Source: Sinomonas cyclohexanicum (lineage in GTDB: Bacteria > Actinomycetota > Actinomycetes > Actinomycetales > Micrococcaceae). From it: a stretch of DNA of 64,000 nt. Location of the stretch: positions 3,658,001-3,722,000 of the forward strand of contig NZ_AP024525.1 in assembly GCF_020886775.1 (NCBI RefSeq), given 5' to 3'. A program made the position numbers and the translations under genes. Below the pieces are notes generated by a model. It saw nothing but the letters and a program-made list of their open reading frames with translations, was not told where the DNA came from and did not search any database. Every line of letters starts with the position of its first letter. Position 1 is the stretch's first letter. Below, in pieces: positions 33,640-42,583 of the stretch.

Positions 33640-34491
33640 ATGAGCGACTCCCCCACCATCGGCATCACCGGCGTCACCGGGACGATCGGCGGGCACGTGG
33701 CCCGGCTTCTCTCCAACAGCGGGCTCCCCCTCGTGCTGCTCCCCCGGAACCCGGCGAAGGCACCCACGCTGCCGCGCGCCGTCGTGCGCCCGGCCGACTA
33801 CGGCGACCGCAACCTCTGCGAGCGCTCGCTCGAAGGCATCGAGACGCTCTTCATGGTCTCCGGCCGAGAGAGCGCGACCCGCATGGACGAGCACCGCAGC
33901 TTCGTCGATGCCGCCCAGGCGGCGGGCGTGCGGCACGTCGTCTACACGTCCTTCATGGGCGCCGCGCCGGACGCGACGTTCACCCTCGCCCGCGACCACT
34001 TCGCCACCGAGGAGTACATCAAGTCCGCCGGCCTCGCCTACACGTTCCTGCGCGACTGCCTCTACTCCGACTTCCTCGAGGCGATGGTGGGGGACGACGG
34101 CGTGATCCGCGGCCCCGCGGGCAGCGGCGCCGCCGCCGTGGTCGCCCAGGCGGACGTGGCCAGGTGCGCGGCCGCCGTCCTGCGCGACCCCGCCACCCAC
34201 GCCGGCGTCACCTACACCCTCACCGGCCCCGAGGCGCTGACCATGGTGCAGGTCGCCCACATCATCTCCGCGGTCCGCGGCCGCACGGTGACGTTCCACC
34301 ACGAGACCGTCGCCGAGGCGTACGAGTCGCGCAAGAAGTGGCCCGCGCCGGACTGGCAGTACGACGCCTGGGTCTCCACCTACACCGCCATCGCGGCCGG
34401 CGAGATGGAGCACGTCTCCGACGATGTCGAGACCATCACCGGCCAGCGCCCGATGAGCCTCAAGGAGGTGCTGCGGGCAAATCGAGGCTGA
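33640..34491 (+). CDS. NmrA-like NAD(P)-binding family protein
   Basis: A 283-aa atypical short-chain dehydrogenase. The GITGVTGTIGGHVARLL motif at residues 8-24 binds NAD(P), and VYTSFMGAAPDATF plus YTFLRDCLYSDFL match the NmrA/NAD(P)H:quinone-oxidoreductase-like (QOR2/YtfG) group. The active-site YxxxK of classical SDRs is absent. The 3' end overlaps the convergent gene by 32 bases. It has high GC and chromosomal codons, so it lies outside the transferred block. Confidence 0.8.
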   Translation: MSDSPTIGITGVTGTIGGHVARLLSNSGLPLVLLPRNPAKAPTLPRAVVRPADYGDRNLCERSLEGIETLFMVSGRESATRMDEHRSFVDAAQAAGVRHVVYTSFMGAAPDATFTLARDHFATEEYIKSAGLAYTFLRDCLYSDFLEAMVGDDGVIRGPAGSGAAAVVAQADVARCAAAVLRDPATHAGVTYTLTGPEALTMVQVAHIISAVRGRTVTFHHETVAEAYESRKKWPAPDWQYDAWVSTYTAIAAGEMEHVSDDVETITGQRPMSLKEVLRANRG

Positions 34492-36250
34492 CCGTACGTT
34501 CGAGGCTCTCGCGGATCGCCCACGAACCTTTCTCGTTCTGGGTCAATGGCCGCTGGCCGCCAGCTGAGATAGGGGCAGCCGCGTGCGTGATCCGGTCCCG
34601 CTTGTCCCGGATCGCACTCTGGAAGCGCCGCCGCGCCTGCGCGAGTTCGGCATCGCGGTGGAGCGGCGAATGCCCAACCCAGAGCAGCGCGAGTGCTGGG
34701 TCTTTCCTGACCCACTCCAGGAGCCACCGGCCGCCGAGGCCTTCTTCGCCGCAATCCACGGCCGACACGTGCTCGAGAGCGCCTTCTAGATCGTCAACAG
34801 CCTCCTCGTATCGCCCCAACTCCATGAGGACGCAGGACCGTTGATAGCGGGCCCTCAGGCCGACCAATTCGAGAGGATCGTCATCCCATTCGGCATTCTC
34901 AGAGTCCGCAACGGACCGGACCGGCCGGGCCAAAGTGTGGATGTTCAGCACGCTGAGCGCGGAGGGCAGCCTGCCGTCGGGGTTGTCGGGGAGGTCCGCG
35001 AGGAGTTCCCAGAGAACATCCAGACGGCTTGGTGTGAGCGCGGCCCACCCCTTCTCGGCCGGCCGCACCACGGGGCGCCCCCCATGACCAGTTGGCCGCA
35101 TCTCCCACGAGGCTAGCGGCCCCGCGACGAGCGTCGCGAGGTCGTCGTATTCGCGGTCGAGGGTCCCTCGGAGCGTTTCGCTGCTCCTGCGCCTGATGGC
35201 AAATCGGCGCCAAGGGCTCTTGAAGGTGAGTTGAGTCGCGCCGACTGCCTTGGAGAGCTTGAGCGAGAGGGCCAACGACTCGCGCAGGTCATGTTCGGCC
35301 ATGCCCTCCGGATCACTCGCCCGGGCTCGATGGACCAGATAGCGGTTGTAGTGTGCAACGGCCAGAGAATACGTGGTCTGGTACCAGAGAGGATCCACGC
35401 TGGCACCGCCCCGCTCCCAAGGGAGCGAAGAACGGAAGTGGTACCTGGGTTCGAGCAGACGCCGGGCGATCCTCAAATGCCGGATTCCCTCCGCCATCTC
35501 GTGATCGTCATCCACGTGGCGGGCCAGTTCGCGGCCCAACTCGACCAGCGCGCCGACATTCCGATGGTCCTTGGCCAACGCACTGTCGAGCCACTGCCTC
35601 TTCTCTTCACCGGAACATCGCTGCGCGCAACGAAAGTCGGCGTAGCTTTCCCACTTCTCCGTCCCCAGGAGACGCACCCGATGCCTCTGCTGCCGGCGAC
35701 CTGCAGAATGCTTCGTGACCATAAAGGCCAGCCAGGCGCCGGCCTTCGTGGCGAGGGAGGCATAGGACTCCACATCCGTGCCCGCAGGCTGGGCGAGGGA
35801 CACAGACTCCACTTCGCGGCCCTTCCGGTCGCTCAGCCTAACGTCGAGACCTATCCGGCCCTCGCTCTTGGCCACTGGAGTGAGGTCAATGTTCAGCCGA
35901 CGACTTCTCGAGGCCAGCAGTGGGCCAAGCCATGCCCACTGCTCCGGCAGGAACGCAGCAGCTGCGGGAATCGCGGCGTCCGGTCCGTCAACCATCTTGA
36001 GCGTATGAGGCCCTTTCCCGGCGCTCCGCAGTTCCTCGAGAACGAGCGACTGGACCACCGCGCCGGTTCCCTCAAGGCCTGCCGGCTCTGCTATATCCCC
36101 TAGGGAGAAGCTCCTCTTGCCGACCTTGCCACGGATCAAGATGAAGTACAGACAATAGGCCACGGCCACCATGCCGATGACTGCCAGGCCCGTCTCGCCG
36201 ATTTTTGCAGCCCAATCCGCAATCAGATTAAACCAATCAGTGAAGTCCAC
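34460..36250 (-). CDS. Membrane-anchored protein with TPR-like C-terminal part
   Basis: About 596 aa. One N-terminal membrane helix (GLAVIGMVAVAYCLYFILIR, about residues 18-40) is followed by a soluble region. The middle contains helical pairs such as VGALVELGRELARHVDDDHE and the later YQRSCVLMELGRYEEAVDDLEGAL segment, which is a good TPR unit. No enzyme motif is visible. GTG 36250 with GAGGTGG five bases upstream is preferred over GTG 36259. It stands alone on the minus strand a kilobase from the defence-like operon; a link to it is unproven. Its 3' end overlaps the NmrA-like gene. Confidence 0.65.
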   Translation of the reverse strand: MDFTDWFNLIADWAAKIGETGLAVIGMVAVAYCLYFILIRGKVGKRSFSLGDIAEPAGLEGTGAVVQSLVLEELRSAGKGPHTLKMVDGPDAAIPAAAAFLPEQWAWLGPLLASRSRRLNIDLTPVAKSEGRIGLDVRLSDRKGREVESVSLAQPAGTDVESYASLATKAGAWLAFMVTKHSAGRRQQRHRVRLLGTEKWESYADFRCAQRCSGEEKRQWLDSALAKDHRNVGALVELGRELARHVDDDHEMAEGIRHLRIARRLLEPRYHFRSSLPWERGGASVDPLWYQTTYSLAVAHYNRYLVHRARASDPEGMAEHDLRESLALSLKLSKAVGATQLTFKSPWRRFAIRRRSSETLRGTLDREYDDLATLVAGPLASWEMRPTGHGGRPVVRPAEKGWAALTPSRLDVLWELLADLPDNPDGRLPSALSVLNIHTLARPVRSVADSENAEWDDDPLELVGLRARYQRSCVLMELGRYEEAVDDLEGALEHVSAVDCGEEGLGGRWLLEWVRKDPALALLWVGHSPLHRDAELAQARRRFQSAIRDKRDRITHAAAPISAGGQRPLTQNEKGSWAIRESLERTVSLDLPAAPP

Positions 36251-36385
36251 TGTTTCCACCTCGTTTGCACATCACCAGGGCTCAACTCCGAGCATTCCGA
36301 AGAGCGTGGGCGACTGATAGAGGCTTCCTGCCCGCGTCGCGTGCAGTCCTTTGGCGAAACCGATGGATGCACCTCACGTAGCGGC

Positions 36386-36400
36386 GTACGGTGGCCGTAC
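36386..36400 (+). promoter_or_regulatory. GTACGG-TGG-CCGTAC dyad upstream of first YCII gene
   Basis: A perfect 6-bp inverted repeat with a 3-base centre that ends eight bases before the GGAAGGA ribosome site of the gene at 36421. Confidence 0.35.
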
Positions 36401-36420
36401 AACCGGCGGAAGGAATGGCC

Positions 36421-36726
36421 ATGACCCGCTTCCTCATCACCTATCACGGCTACCCCTACCCTGACATGGACGTCATCGCCAGCCAGCGGCGGGACTTCCG
36501 TGCCTGGGCCGAGAAGTCATTCGGACGGGCCATGGTGGACTTCGGCGCGCCGCTCTACGACGTCGGGCAGATATCGACCGCCGGCCCGCCGCACCCGCCG
36601 GTCGAGATCGACGGGTACACGATCATCGAAGCCCGTTCCGTGTCCGAGGTCCGGGCCCTCCTCGAGGGCCACCCCTTCCTCGCACTCGGCGGCACCATCC
36701 AGATCAACGAGTGCCTCGAGGTGTGA
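36421..36726 (+). CDS. YCII-related family protein, paralogue 1
   Basis: 101 aa beginning MTRFLITYHGYPYPDMDVIA; ferredoxin-like dimeric fold of the YCII/PhnB-like family. The core VDFGAPLYDVGQ and YTIIEARSVSEVRALLEGHP are shared with two further copies at 38783 and 40479. GGAAGGA (36408-36414) fixes the start at 36421. Family members are small enzymes or ligand-binding modules of largely unknown function, often found near sigma-factor systems in actinobacteria. Confidence 0.8.
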   Translation: MTRFLITYHGYPYPDMDVIASQRRDFRAWAEKSFGRAMVDFGAPLYDVGQISTAGPPHPPVEIDGYTIIEARSVSEVRALLEGHPFLALGGTIQINECLEV

Positions 36727-36740
36727 CCATCCGGGGGTGC

Positions 36741-37025
36741 CTAGGGCTTCAGCGACTGGGTCAGCACCTCGTACTCGTCCACCCCGAGGACCTCCATGTG
36801 CTGCGCCCCGGCGGTCTCGGCCCGGATGGCGTCGATGGCGTCGCGGCTGCCGTCGAGGGCGGCCTTGTCCTCCCAGAGCGAGAGGGACAGGGACGTGCCG
36901 CCCTCACCGTGGAGGTAGTACAGGCCCCTGCAGCCCGGGAGCTCCAGGACGCGCTGGACTGTCTCCTCCGTGGGCGCCCCCGTGCTGCCGGCGCTGGGCC
37001 TGTAGGTGCTGACTCTGATGTACAC
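36741..37025 (-). CDS. Small ABM/ferredoxin-fold protein
   Basis: 94 aa: MYIRVSTYRPSAGSTGAPTE, with LYYLHGEGGTSLSLSLWEDK and a C-terminal strand YEVLTQSLKP. The pattern is that of antibiotic-biosynthesis-monooxygenase-like dimeric alpha-beta barrel proteins. GTG start with GGGAGGAC upstream. Convergent with YCII paralogue 1, with 14 bases between stops. The substrate or role is unknown. Confidence 0.65.
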   Translation of the reverse strand: MYIRVSTYRPSAGSTGAPTEETVQRVLELPGCRGLYYLHGEGGTSLSLSLWEDKAALDGSRDAIDAIRAETAGAQHMEVLGVDEYEVLTQSLKP

Positions 37026-37165
37026 GGTGTCCTCCCGGGATCGCGAGGCGGTCGGGCCGAATTCCGTGCGAGCGCGACTCCCGCCTCATCCCATCAGTAG
37101 GGACCCGGAGGCCTCCCCGCGCAATGGCGCAGGCCCACATCAGGCGGTGAGAGGGACTCCTGGGG

Positions 37166-37798
37166 TCAGCTGGCCTCGACGCCGAGGAGCTCGAGCACCC
37201 GGGCCACCGTCGCGGCCGCGCCGTCGAGCGCGGCGCCCTCGCCCAGCCCGCCTGAGGGTCCCAGCCCGTCGGCATGGAGCAGGGCCGCAGCGATGACCTG
37301 CATGATGAGCTCGACGTCCCGGTCCTCGAGACGACGCCCGGTCATGCGCTCGAGGGCCATGTTCACGGCGCGCGCGAGCAACGGGCGGTGTTCCCTCATG
37401 GTCTTCTGCAGGCCGGCGTCACGCCCGGCGTCGAGCATCGGCAGGAGGCGGGTCACGACGACGTCGGCCGCGAGCCCGGGCGCGAAGAACACGTCCATCA
37501 GCTCGAGTGCAACTTCCTCGAGGGTCCGGGGGCGGGCGTCCAGGGCCTCGGCCCGCTCCAGGGCGACGCGCGACCTCAAGTCCTCCGCACCCTCGACTGC
37601 CGCGGCGTACAGGGCCTGCTTGCTGCGGAAGTAGTAGTTCCCTGAGCCCGGGGCGAGCCCCGCGGCCTCGGCGACGCGCCGGTGCGTGATGGCGGCGGGC
37701 CCGTCCGAGATGAGGAGCCGGGCCGCGGCCTCAGCCATCCGCCGCTTCCGCTCCCGGCTCCGTTCCTGCTTCGCCCCCTGCACGTCCATCCCGTCCAT
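37166..37798 (-). CDS. TetR-family transcriptional regulator
   Basis: About 210 aa. The N-terminal helix-turn-helix (AARLLISDGPAAITHRRVAE, then AAGLAPGSGNYYFRSKQALY) is typical TetR; the C-terminal helical domain binds an unknown ligand. The frame is open to 37852, but that start would overlap the CTATAC/GTATAG dyad, so ATG 37798 is preferred (ATG 37789 is possible). Divergent from the DUF981-like membrane protein, which is its likely target. Confidence 0.8.
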   Translation of the reverse strand: MDGMDVQGAKQERSRERKRRMAEAAARLLISDGPAAITHRRVAEAAGLAPGSGNYYFRSKQALYAAAVEGAEDLRSRVALERAEALDARPRTLEEVALELMDVFFAPGLAADVVVTRLLPMLDAGRDAGLQKTMREHRPLLARAVNMALERMTGRRLEDRDVELIMQVIAAALLHADGLGPSGGLGEGAALDGAAATVARVLELLGVEAS

Positions 37799-37842
37799 TC
37801 TGCCGGAATAATCCGGGGCCGTCGGTTGCTGAGAATCAATAG

Positions 37843-37858
37843 CTATACGCATGTATAG
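37843..37858. promoter_or_regulatory. Probable TetR operator in divergent promoter
   Basis: CTATAC-GCAT-GTATAG, a perfect 6-bp dyad with a 4-base centre, between the divergent TetR and membrane protein genes. The right arm overlaps a plausible -10 region of the latter. Confidence 0.5.
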
Positions 37859-37899
37859 GTTTCTGCGGGAGACCCCCGCACTGTCACTAGGAGTCAGAG

Positions 37900-38643
37900 A
37901 TGGCGGTTCCCATGGGACTGAAGATCGACTGGTCGACGATGCCGACCTACAACACCATCATGTCCGTGGCCGCAGGCGCGGCGCTGATCGCGCTTGTGAT
38001 CCTCGGCAAGGACATCATCAAGGCCCGCACGGCCGGCGCGTCCGGCTCCGAGCCCCTCCAGACCGACGGATGGGCGGTGGCGCTCGGGATCCTGGGCCTC
38101 GTCCTCTTCCCCACCGGTCTGCACATGACGCTCACGTGGCCTCTCGCCAAGGGCGGCTTCCCGTTCGACAACGTGATCTTCGGCGAAACGAGCCTCGGCC
38201 TGAGCGTCCTCCTGCTCGGCGCAGCGTTCTACCTGTGGAAGCGCGGCACGGTGCTCCGTGAGGCCACCGACCCCGTCGCCGAGGCTGCCCGCGTGGCCCG
38301 GCCGATCTCGTGGTTCGTGGGCGGGCTCGGCCTGAGCCTGTTCGGCATCGCCGCCGCCGGCATCACGTACCAGCTCTTCGCCGCCCCGCCCCAGGAGCCC
38401 ATCTCCGGAGCGTTCGCCCAGTGGCCATGGCTCGAGGCGACGTTCATGTCCCTCCTGTTCGCCCTCGTGGGCCTCGGCGCCGTGCTGTTCCCGTTCGCCG
38501 CTCGCCAGCTCCGCACCGGCTACAAGCACCAGGCGATCGTGCGCTGGATCGGCGTCGTGTGGATGATCGCGGGCATCGTCTTCCTGCTGTTCGGCGCGAT
38601 GAACTTCTTCACCCACATCGGGCTCATCGTCAACACGATGTGA
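37900..38643 (+). CDS. DUF981-like multi-pass membrane protein
   Basis: 247 aa with six to seven membrane helices, including MSVAAGAALIALVILG, WAVALGILGLVLFPTGLHMT and a terminal IAGIVFLLFGAMNFFTHIGL. The repeated pairs of helices and the motif FPFDNVIFGE fit DUF981 proteins as I remember them; function unknown. The ribosome site AGGAG precedes the ATG at 37900. Controlled, by position, by the divergent TetR regulator. A perfect 16-bp hairpin follows. Confidence 0.6.
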   Translation: MAVPMGLKIDWSTMPTYNTIMSVAAGAALIALVILGKDIIKARTAGASGSEPLQTDGWAVALGILGLVLFPTGLHMTLTWPLAKGGFPFDNVIFGETSLGLSVLLLGAAFYLWKRGTVLREATDPVAEAARVARPISWFVGGLGLSLFGIAAAGITYQLFAAPPQEPISGAFAQWPWLEATFMSLLFALVGLGAVLFPFAARQLRTGYKHQAIVRWIGVVWMIAGIVFLLFGAMNFFTHIGLIVNTM

Positions 38644-38667
38644 CCCCTGCGCCCCTGCAGTACCGCA

Positions 38668-38703
38668 GCGCACGACGGCGGGTGCCCACCCGCCGTCGTG
38701 CGC
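38668..38703 (+). terminator. Perfect 16-bp terminator hairpin
   Basis: GCGCACGACGGCGGGT (38668-38683) and its exact complement (38688-38703) with a GCCC loop, 25 bases after the stop of the membrane protein gene. Confidence 0.85.
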
Positions 38704-38782
38704 TTGCCATGTCTTCGGCTGAGGCCTACAGCGCGGCGAGGTTCGGCGGTAGGTTTACGGCACCGACGGCGGAAGGATGGCC

Positions 38783-39085
38783 ATGACCCGGTTCCTGATC
38801 ACCTACCACGGCATGCCGTATCCGGAGCGGGACGTCATAGAGCGCAGCCGCGGCGCCCTGCGCAAGTGGGCCGAGGAGAGGCTCGGCGGCGCCCTGGTGG
38901 ACTTCGGCGCCCCCGTGCTCCTGGGCGGGCAGATGTCCACCGGCCAGCCTGAGGACGCCGTGGAGATCGACGGGTACACGGTCATCCAGGCCCGTTCCCT
39001 CTCCGAGGCGCGTGACCTTCTCTCCGACCACCCGTACCTGGCCCTCGGCGGGACGCTGCAGATCAACGAGTGCCAGGAAGTCTGA
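38783..39085 (+). CDS. YCII-related family protein, paralogue 2
   Basis: 100 aa, MTRFLITYHGMPYPERDVIE, closely similar to the gene at 36421 along its whole length (both end with LALGGT(I/L)QINEC.EV). GGAAGG at 38771-38776 sets the start at 38783. The subtilisin gene begins 22 bases after its stop, so the two probably share a transcript. Confidence 0.8.
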   Translation: MTRFLITYHGMPYPERDVIERSRGALRKWAEERLGGALVDFGAPVLLGGQMSTGQPEDAVEIDGYTVIQARSLSEARDLLSDHPYLALGGTLQINECQEV

Positions 39086-39107
39086 CATCTAGCGAGGGAG
39101 TACGAGC

Positions 39108-40352
39108 ATGAAGAAGACCGTCCTTGCCGGCCTTGCCGCACTCGTCATCGCCGTCAGCCCGCTCGTGGCGGTGCCTGCGGCAAGCGCGGCCGGCGATCCG
39201 CCGCCGCACGTCACGGGACAGATCCTCGTCAAGTTCAGAGACGATCACGCGTCTGCCGGCGTGCTCCGCCAGCACGGGCTGGCCGATGGCCCGAGCGTGG
39301 GCAGCACCGGCGCCCACCTCATCACGGTCCCGGCCGGCGCAGAGCTCCGGCTCGTGGCCGCCCTCAGCGGCAACCCGGCCGTCGAGTACGCCGAACCGGA
39401 CGCCATTGCGACGGCCGTGACGAATGACCAGTACTTCCCCCGCCAGTACGCGCTGCAGAACACGGGCCAGTCCTTCACCAACACCGCCGGCACCATCACC
39501 GTGCCCGCAGGCAAGCCGGACGCCGACGTCGACGCGGTCGAGGCCTGGAGCGTCACGACGGGCGGCGGGACCAAGGTCGCCGTCCTCGACACAGGCGTGG
39601 CGAGCGACAACCCAGACATCGCGCCCAAGGTCGTGGCACAGGCCAACTTCAGCACGTCCTCCACGATCGAGGACCTCTACGGCCACGGCACGCACGTGGC
39701 CGGCATCGTCGCCGCCATCGCAGACAACACGATCGGGGTGGCCGGCGTGTGCCCGGGCTGCACGATCCTCGACGGCAAGGTCCTCGACGACAACGGCTAC
39801 GGCTCCTCCTCGGCCATTGCCAAGGGCATCGACTGGGCCGTGGCCAACGGCGCGAAGGTCATCAACATGAGCCTCGCGATGCGCGTCTCCTCCCGCACCC
39901 TCGAGACCGCCGTGAACAATGCGTGGAACCACGGGGCGGTCATCGTCGCCGCGGCGGGCAACTCCGGCAACCAGGCTAAGATGTACCCGGCCGCCTACAC
40001 CAACGTCATCTCCGTCGCGGCGACCGACAACAACGACGCCAAGGCATCCTTCTCGACCTACGGCAAGTGGGTGGACCTCGCGGCTCCCGGAGTCAGCGTC
40101 TACTCGACCTTCCCGAACCACCCGTTCGCTCTGCAGACGACCTACAACCGTTCGGAGAGCTACGACATCGGCAGCGGCACCTCGATGGCTTCTCCGATCG
40201 TCGCCGCCACCGCGGCGCTGGCGTGGAGCTCGCATCCCGGCGCCACGAACGCCTCCGTCCGCGCGAAGGTCGAATCCACCGCAGACAGGATCTCCGGCAC
40301 CGGGTCCTCCTGGGCGTACGGCCGGGTCAACGCGAACAGCGCCGTCCACTAG
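39108..40352 (+). CDS. Secreted S8 subtilisin-like serine protease
   Basis: A 414-aa preproenzyme. There is a Sec signal peptide (MKKTVLAGLAALVIAVSPLV, cleavage near ASAA), a propeptide up to about residue 105 ending AVEYAEPDAIA, then a thermitase/fervidolysin-like catalytic domain. The triad is Asp161 (VAVLDTGVA), His193 (GHGTHVAGI) and Ser359 (SGTSMASP); the oxyanion Asn is in AAAGNSGN. No C-terminal anchor or repeat is present, so it should be released. GAGGGAG upstream of the ATG. Grouping with a YCII gene is unusual and unexplained. Confidence 0.9.
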   Translation: MKKTVLAGLAALVIAVSPLVAVPAASAAGDPPPHVTGQILVKFRDDHASAGVLRQHGLADGPSVGSTGAHLITVPAGAELRLVAALSGNPAVEYAEPDAIATAVTNDQYFPRQYALQNTGQSFTNTAGTITVPAGKPDADVDAVEAWSVTTGGGTKVAVLDTGVASDNPDIAPKVVAQANFSTSSTIEDLYGHGTHVAGIVAAIADNTIGVAGVCPGCTILDGKVLDDNGYGSSSAIAKGIDWAVANGAKVINMSLAMRVSSRTLETAVNNAWNHGAVIVAAAGNSGNQAKMYPAAYTNVISVAATDNNDAKASFSTYGKWVDLAAPGVSVYSTFPNHPFALQTTYNRSESYDIGSGTSMASPIVAATAALAWSSHPGATNASVRAKVESTADRISGTGSSWAYGRVNANSAVH

Positions 40353-40478
40353 GCCGGCCGGAGTCCACGAGGGCGGCGCCTGCGCCCGCGCCCGCGCCGC
40401 CCAGCCCACGCACGCCGCCGCCCTGCGCGACGAGGCTGCGATAGTGTGACGGCACGCACACCGGAAGGACGTCTCCCC

Positions 40479-40781
40479 ATGGCCCGTTTCCTCGTCACCT
40501 ACCACGACATGCCCCACCCCTCCCCGGAGGTGGTCGCCGCCAACCGCGCCGCCTTCCATGCGTGGGCCGATACCGCCCTCGGGGACGCCCTCGTGGACCC
40601 GGGCGCCCCCGTCTACCTCGCGGGCCAGCTGGCCAAGGGCGCGCCCGCCCCGCATACCGAGATCTCGGGCTTCTCGATCATCGAGGCGAAGTCACTCGCG
40701 GACGCGCGAGCGCTCCTCGCGGACCACCCGTACCTCGACCGCGGCGCCACCATCCAGATCGACTGGTGCCTCGAGGTCTGA
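40479..40781 (+). CDS. YCII-related family protein, paralogue 3
   Basis: 100 aa, MARFLVTYHDMPHPSPEVVA; more diverged than copies 1 and 2 but with the same blocks (LVDPGAPVYLAGQLAKG, FSIIEAKSLADARALLADHP, QIDWCLEV). GGAAGGA at 40463-40469. Convergent with the DipZ-like gene. The third copy within 4.4 kb, which indicates local duplication followed by insertion of other genes, or selection for the cluster. Confidence 0.8.
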   Translation: MARFLVTYHDMPHPSPEVVAANRAAFHAWADTALGDALVDPGAPVYLAGQLAKGAPAPHTEISGFSIIEAKSLADARALLADHPYLDRGATIQIDWCLEV

Positions 40782-40807
40782 GCACCTCTCCACCGTGGGC
40801 CGGGCGC

Positions 40808-42502
40808 TCATCCGAACGTGAACGAATAGAGCACGACGCCGGGGCTCGCGGTGATCTCAAGGGTCCCCGACGGCTGCGTGGCACCCTCGAGGAGCACGTA
40901 GGAGCGTGGTGTCCCGCCGACATGCACCGTCTTCTCGCCGTCCGGCCCGCGCACCGTGAGGGTGCCGGTCCCCTCGGCCACGGCCTGGACCTGGGCCGCT
41001 CTGAAGTTCAGCCGGACTGAGGCTGCGGCCCCAGCGGTGATGCTCTGGGCGCCCAGGGTCCAGGGCCCGGAGAGCGCGAAGGAGTCCGCGGGCTGCTGCG
41101 CCGGATACGAGAAAGTGCCGGCTCCGGAGCGGTAGCTGCCCACGCCTGCGTAGTTGACCTGCTTGGCAACGCCGAGGAACGTCTCCGGGGTCGTGCCGGC
41201 GGCAGGGGCCGACCCGGCGGTCTCGACGGGCGCCGGGAGGGCCAGGCCAGGGTGCGCGTCGGCGAGGAGCTGCCTGACGAGGGCCTCGGTGGTCTGGTAG
41301 CCGCCCTCGCCCTGCTGGATGTGGCGCACGTTCCCGGCGGCATCGATGAGGTACTGGGCAGGCCAGAAGCGGTTCCGGTACGCGGACCAGGTCGAGTAGG
41401 CGTTGTCCATGACCACGGGGTAGTCGATCCCGTGGTCCTTGATCCCCGCCTCGACGTTGCGCTGCTCGCGCTCGAACGCGTACTCCGGCGTGTGGACGCC
41501 GATCACCGTGAGGCCATCGGCCTTGTACGCGTCGTTGAGCGCCACGATGTGCGGCAGGGACCGCTGGCAGTTGATGCATGAGTATGCCCAGAAGTCGATC
41601 AGCACCACGCGGCCGCGGAGATCCGCGAGCGTGAGCGGGTCCGAGCCGATCCAGGCCGTCGCGCCGCGCAGCGCGGGCGCGGGCCCGCAGTCCTGCAGCC
41701 CGGTGGCGCCCTGGGTGCAGTTCGCCAGTTGCCGGTTCTCGTCGGTGACGAGGCCCCCGAGGTCCAGCGGCGTGCCGGCATGAGGGCGCAGCCGGTCCTG
41801 GAGGGACGCCGTGTAGTCGGGGAGGAGCCGCTGGAGCGCGGCCGGGAGGTCCAGCGCGAGTCCCGCCGCGAGGGCGATCATGAGCACGCCCGCCGTGATC
41901 CGGATGCCGCGCTGGCGGTGCCGGAACGCCTTGAGCCGCTCCGCCAGGCCGCGGCCGGCGAGGGCGAAAACGAGCAGCGGCACGGCGACGCCTGCCGCGA
42001 ACGAGAGCGTGAGGGCCACCGATTCGGGCCCGATCCGGCCCGTGGCTCCGGAGACCACGATCGCCGCGAGGACCGGCCCCGCGCAGGGGACGAACACCGC
42101 GCCGAGCGCGATCCCCAGCCCGAAACCGCCGCGACGCGCGTCGACCCGACGCTGCGGGATCCACGAGAACGGCTTCTCGAGCCACTCCTCGACCTTCGGC
42201 ACCATGAGGCCGGTCCCCACCGCCGCGAGCACGGCGATGCCGGCCCAGCGCAGGACGTCCTGGGGAAGCCCCAGCGCGGAGAGGGCCAGCGAGCCCAGCA
42301 GCGTGACCGCGCTGAAGCTCAGGACGAGCCCGGCGATCACCTGGTACGGCCGCCAGCGCGAAGCCTCGCGGGACGACGGCGCCCCGCGCCGCGCGCTGTC
42401 CAGTCCGCCGGAGAAGAAGATCACGGGGAGGACCGGAAGGATGCACGGTGAGATGCCGGTGATGAGCCCGCCAAGGAAGCCGATGAGGATGTTTTCGCCC
42501 AT
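40808..42502 (-). CDS. dipZ: DipZ-type fusion: CcdA membrane domain, thioredoxin-like domain and C-terminal CBM-like domain
   Basis: 564 aa. Residues 1-240 are a CcdA/DsbD-type membrane domain with Cys in ISPCILPVLP and VFVPCAGPVL that carries electrons across the membrane. Residues about 280-420 form an extracellular TlpA-like thioredoxin domain with CxxC in WAYSCINCQRS near 306-309. The last 130 residues are beta-rich, like the carbohydrate-binding-module-like end of Mycobacterium tuberculosis DipZ. The protein should pass reducing equivalents to exported disulfide or cytochrome-assembly substrates. ATG start; stands alone on the minus strand. Confidence 0.85.
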   Translation of the reverse strand: MGENILIGFLGGLITGISPCILPVLPVIFFSGGLDSARRGAPSSREASRWRPYQVIAGLVLSFSAVTLLGSLALSALGLPQDVLRWAGIAVLAAVGTGLMVPKVEEWLEKPFSWIPQRRVDARRGGFGLGIALGAVFVPCAGPVLAAIVVSGATGRIGPESVALTLSFAAGVAVPLLVFALAGRGLAERLKAFRHRQRGIRITAGVLMIALAAGLALDLPAALQRLLPDYTASLQDRLRPHAGTPLDLGGLVTDENRQLANCTQGATGLQDCGPAPALRGATAWIGSDPLTLADLRGRVVLIDFWAYSCINCQRSLPHIVALNDAYKADGLTVIGVHTPEYAFEREQRNVEAGIKDHGIDYPVVMDNAYSTWSAYRNRFWPAQYLIDAAGNVRHIQQGEGGYQTTEALVRQLLADAHPGLALPAPVETAGSAPAAGTTPETFLGVAKQVNYAGVGSYRSGAGTFSYPAQQPADSFALSGPWTLGAQSITAGAAASVRLNFRAAQVQAVAEGTGTLTVRGPDGEKTVHVGGTPRSYVLLEGATQPSGTLEITASPGVVLYSFTFG

Positions 42503-42583
42503 GGTCCCTGTTCGGGGCGGTGCAGGACCGCGGATTGCCCCCAGGGGCTCACGTCGCGCTGTTCCCCCGCCGTGGCCCAGGTT

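Noticed and set aside
22345-36250. dnd phosphorothioation genes expected with a Dpt module
   Set aside because: I looked for a cysteine desulfurase, PAPS-reductase-like DndC, SMC-like DndD and DndB/E; none is present in the window.
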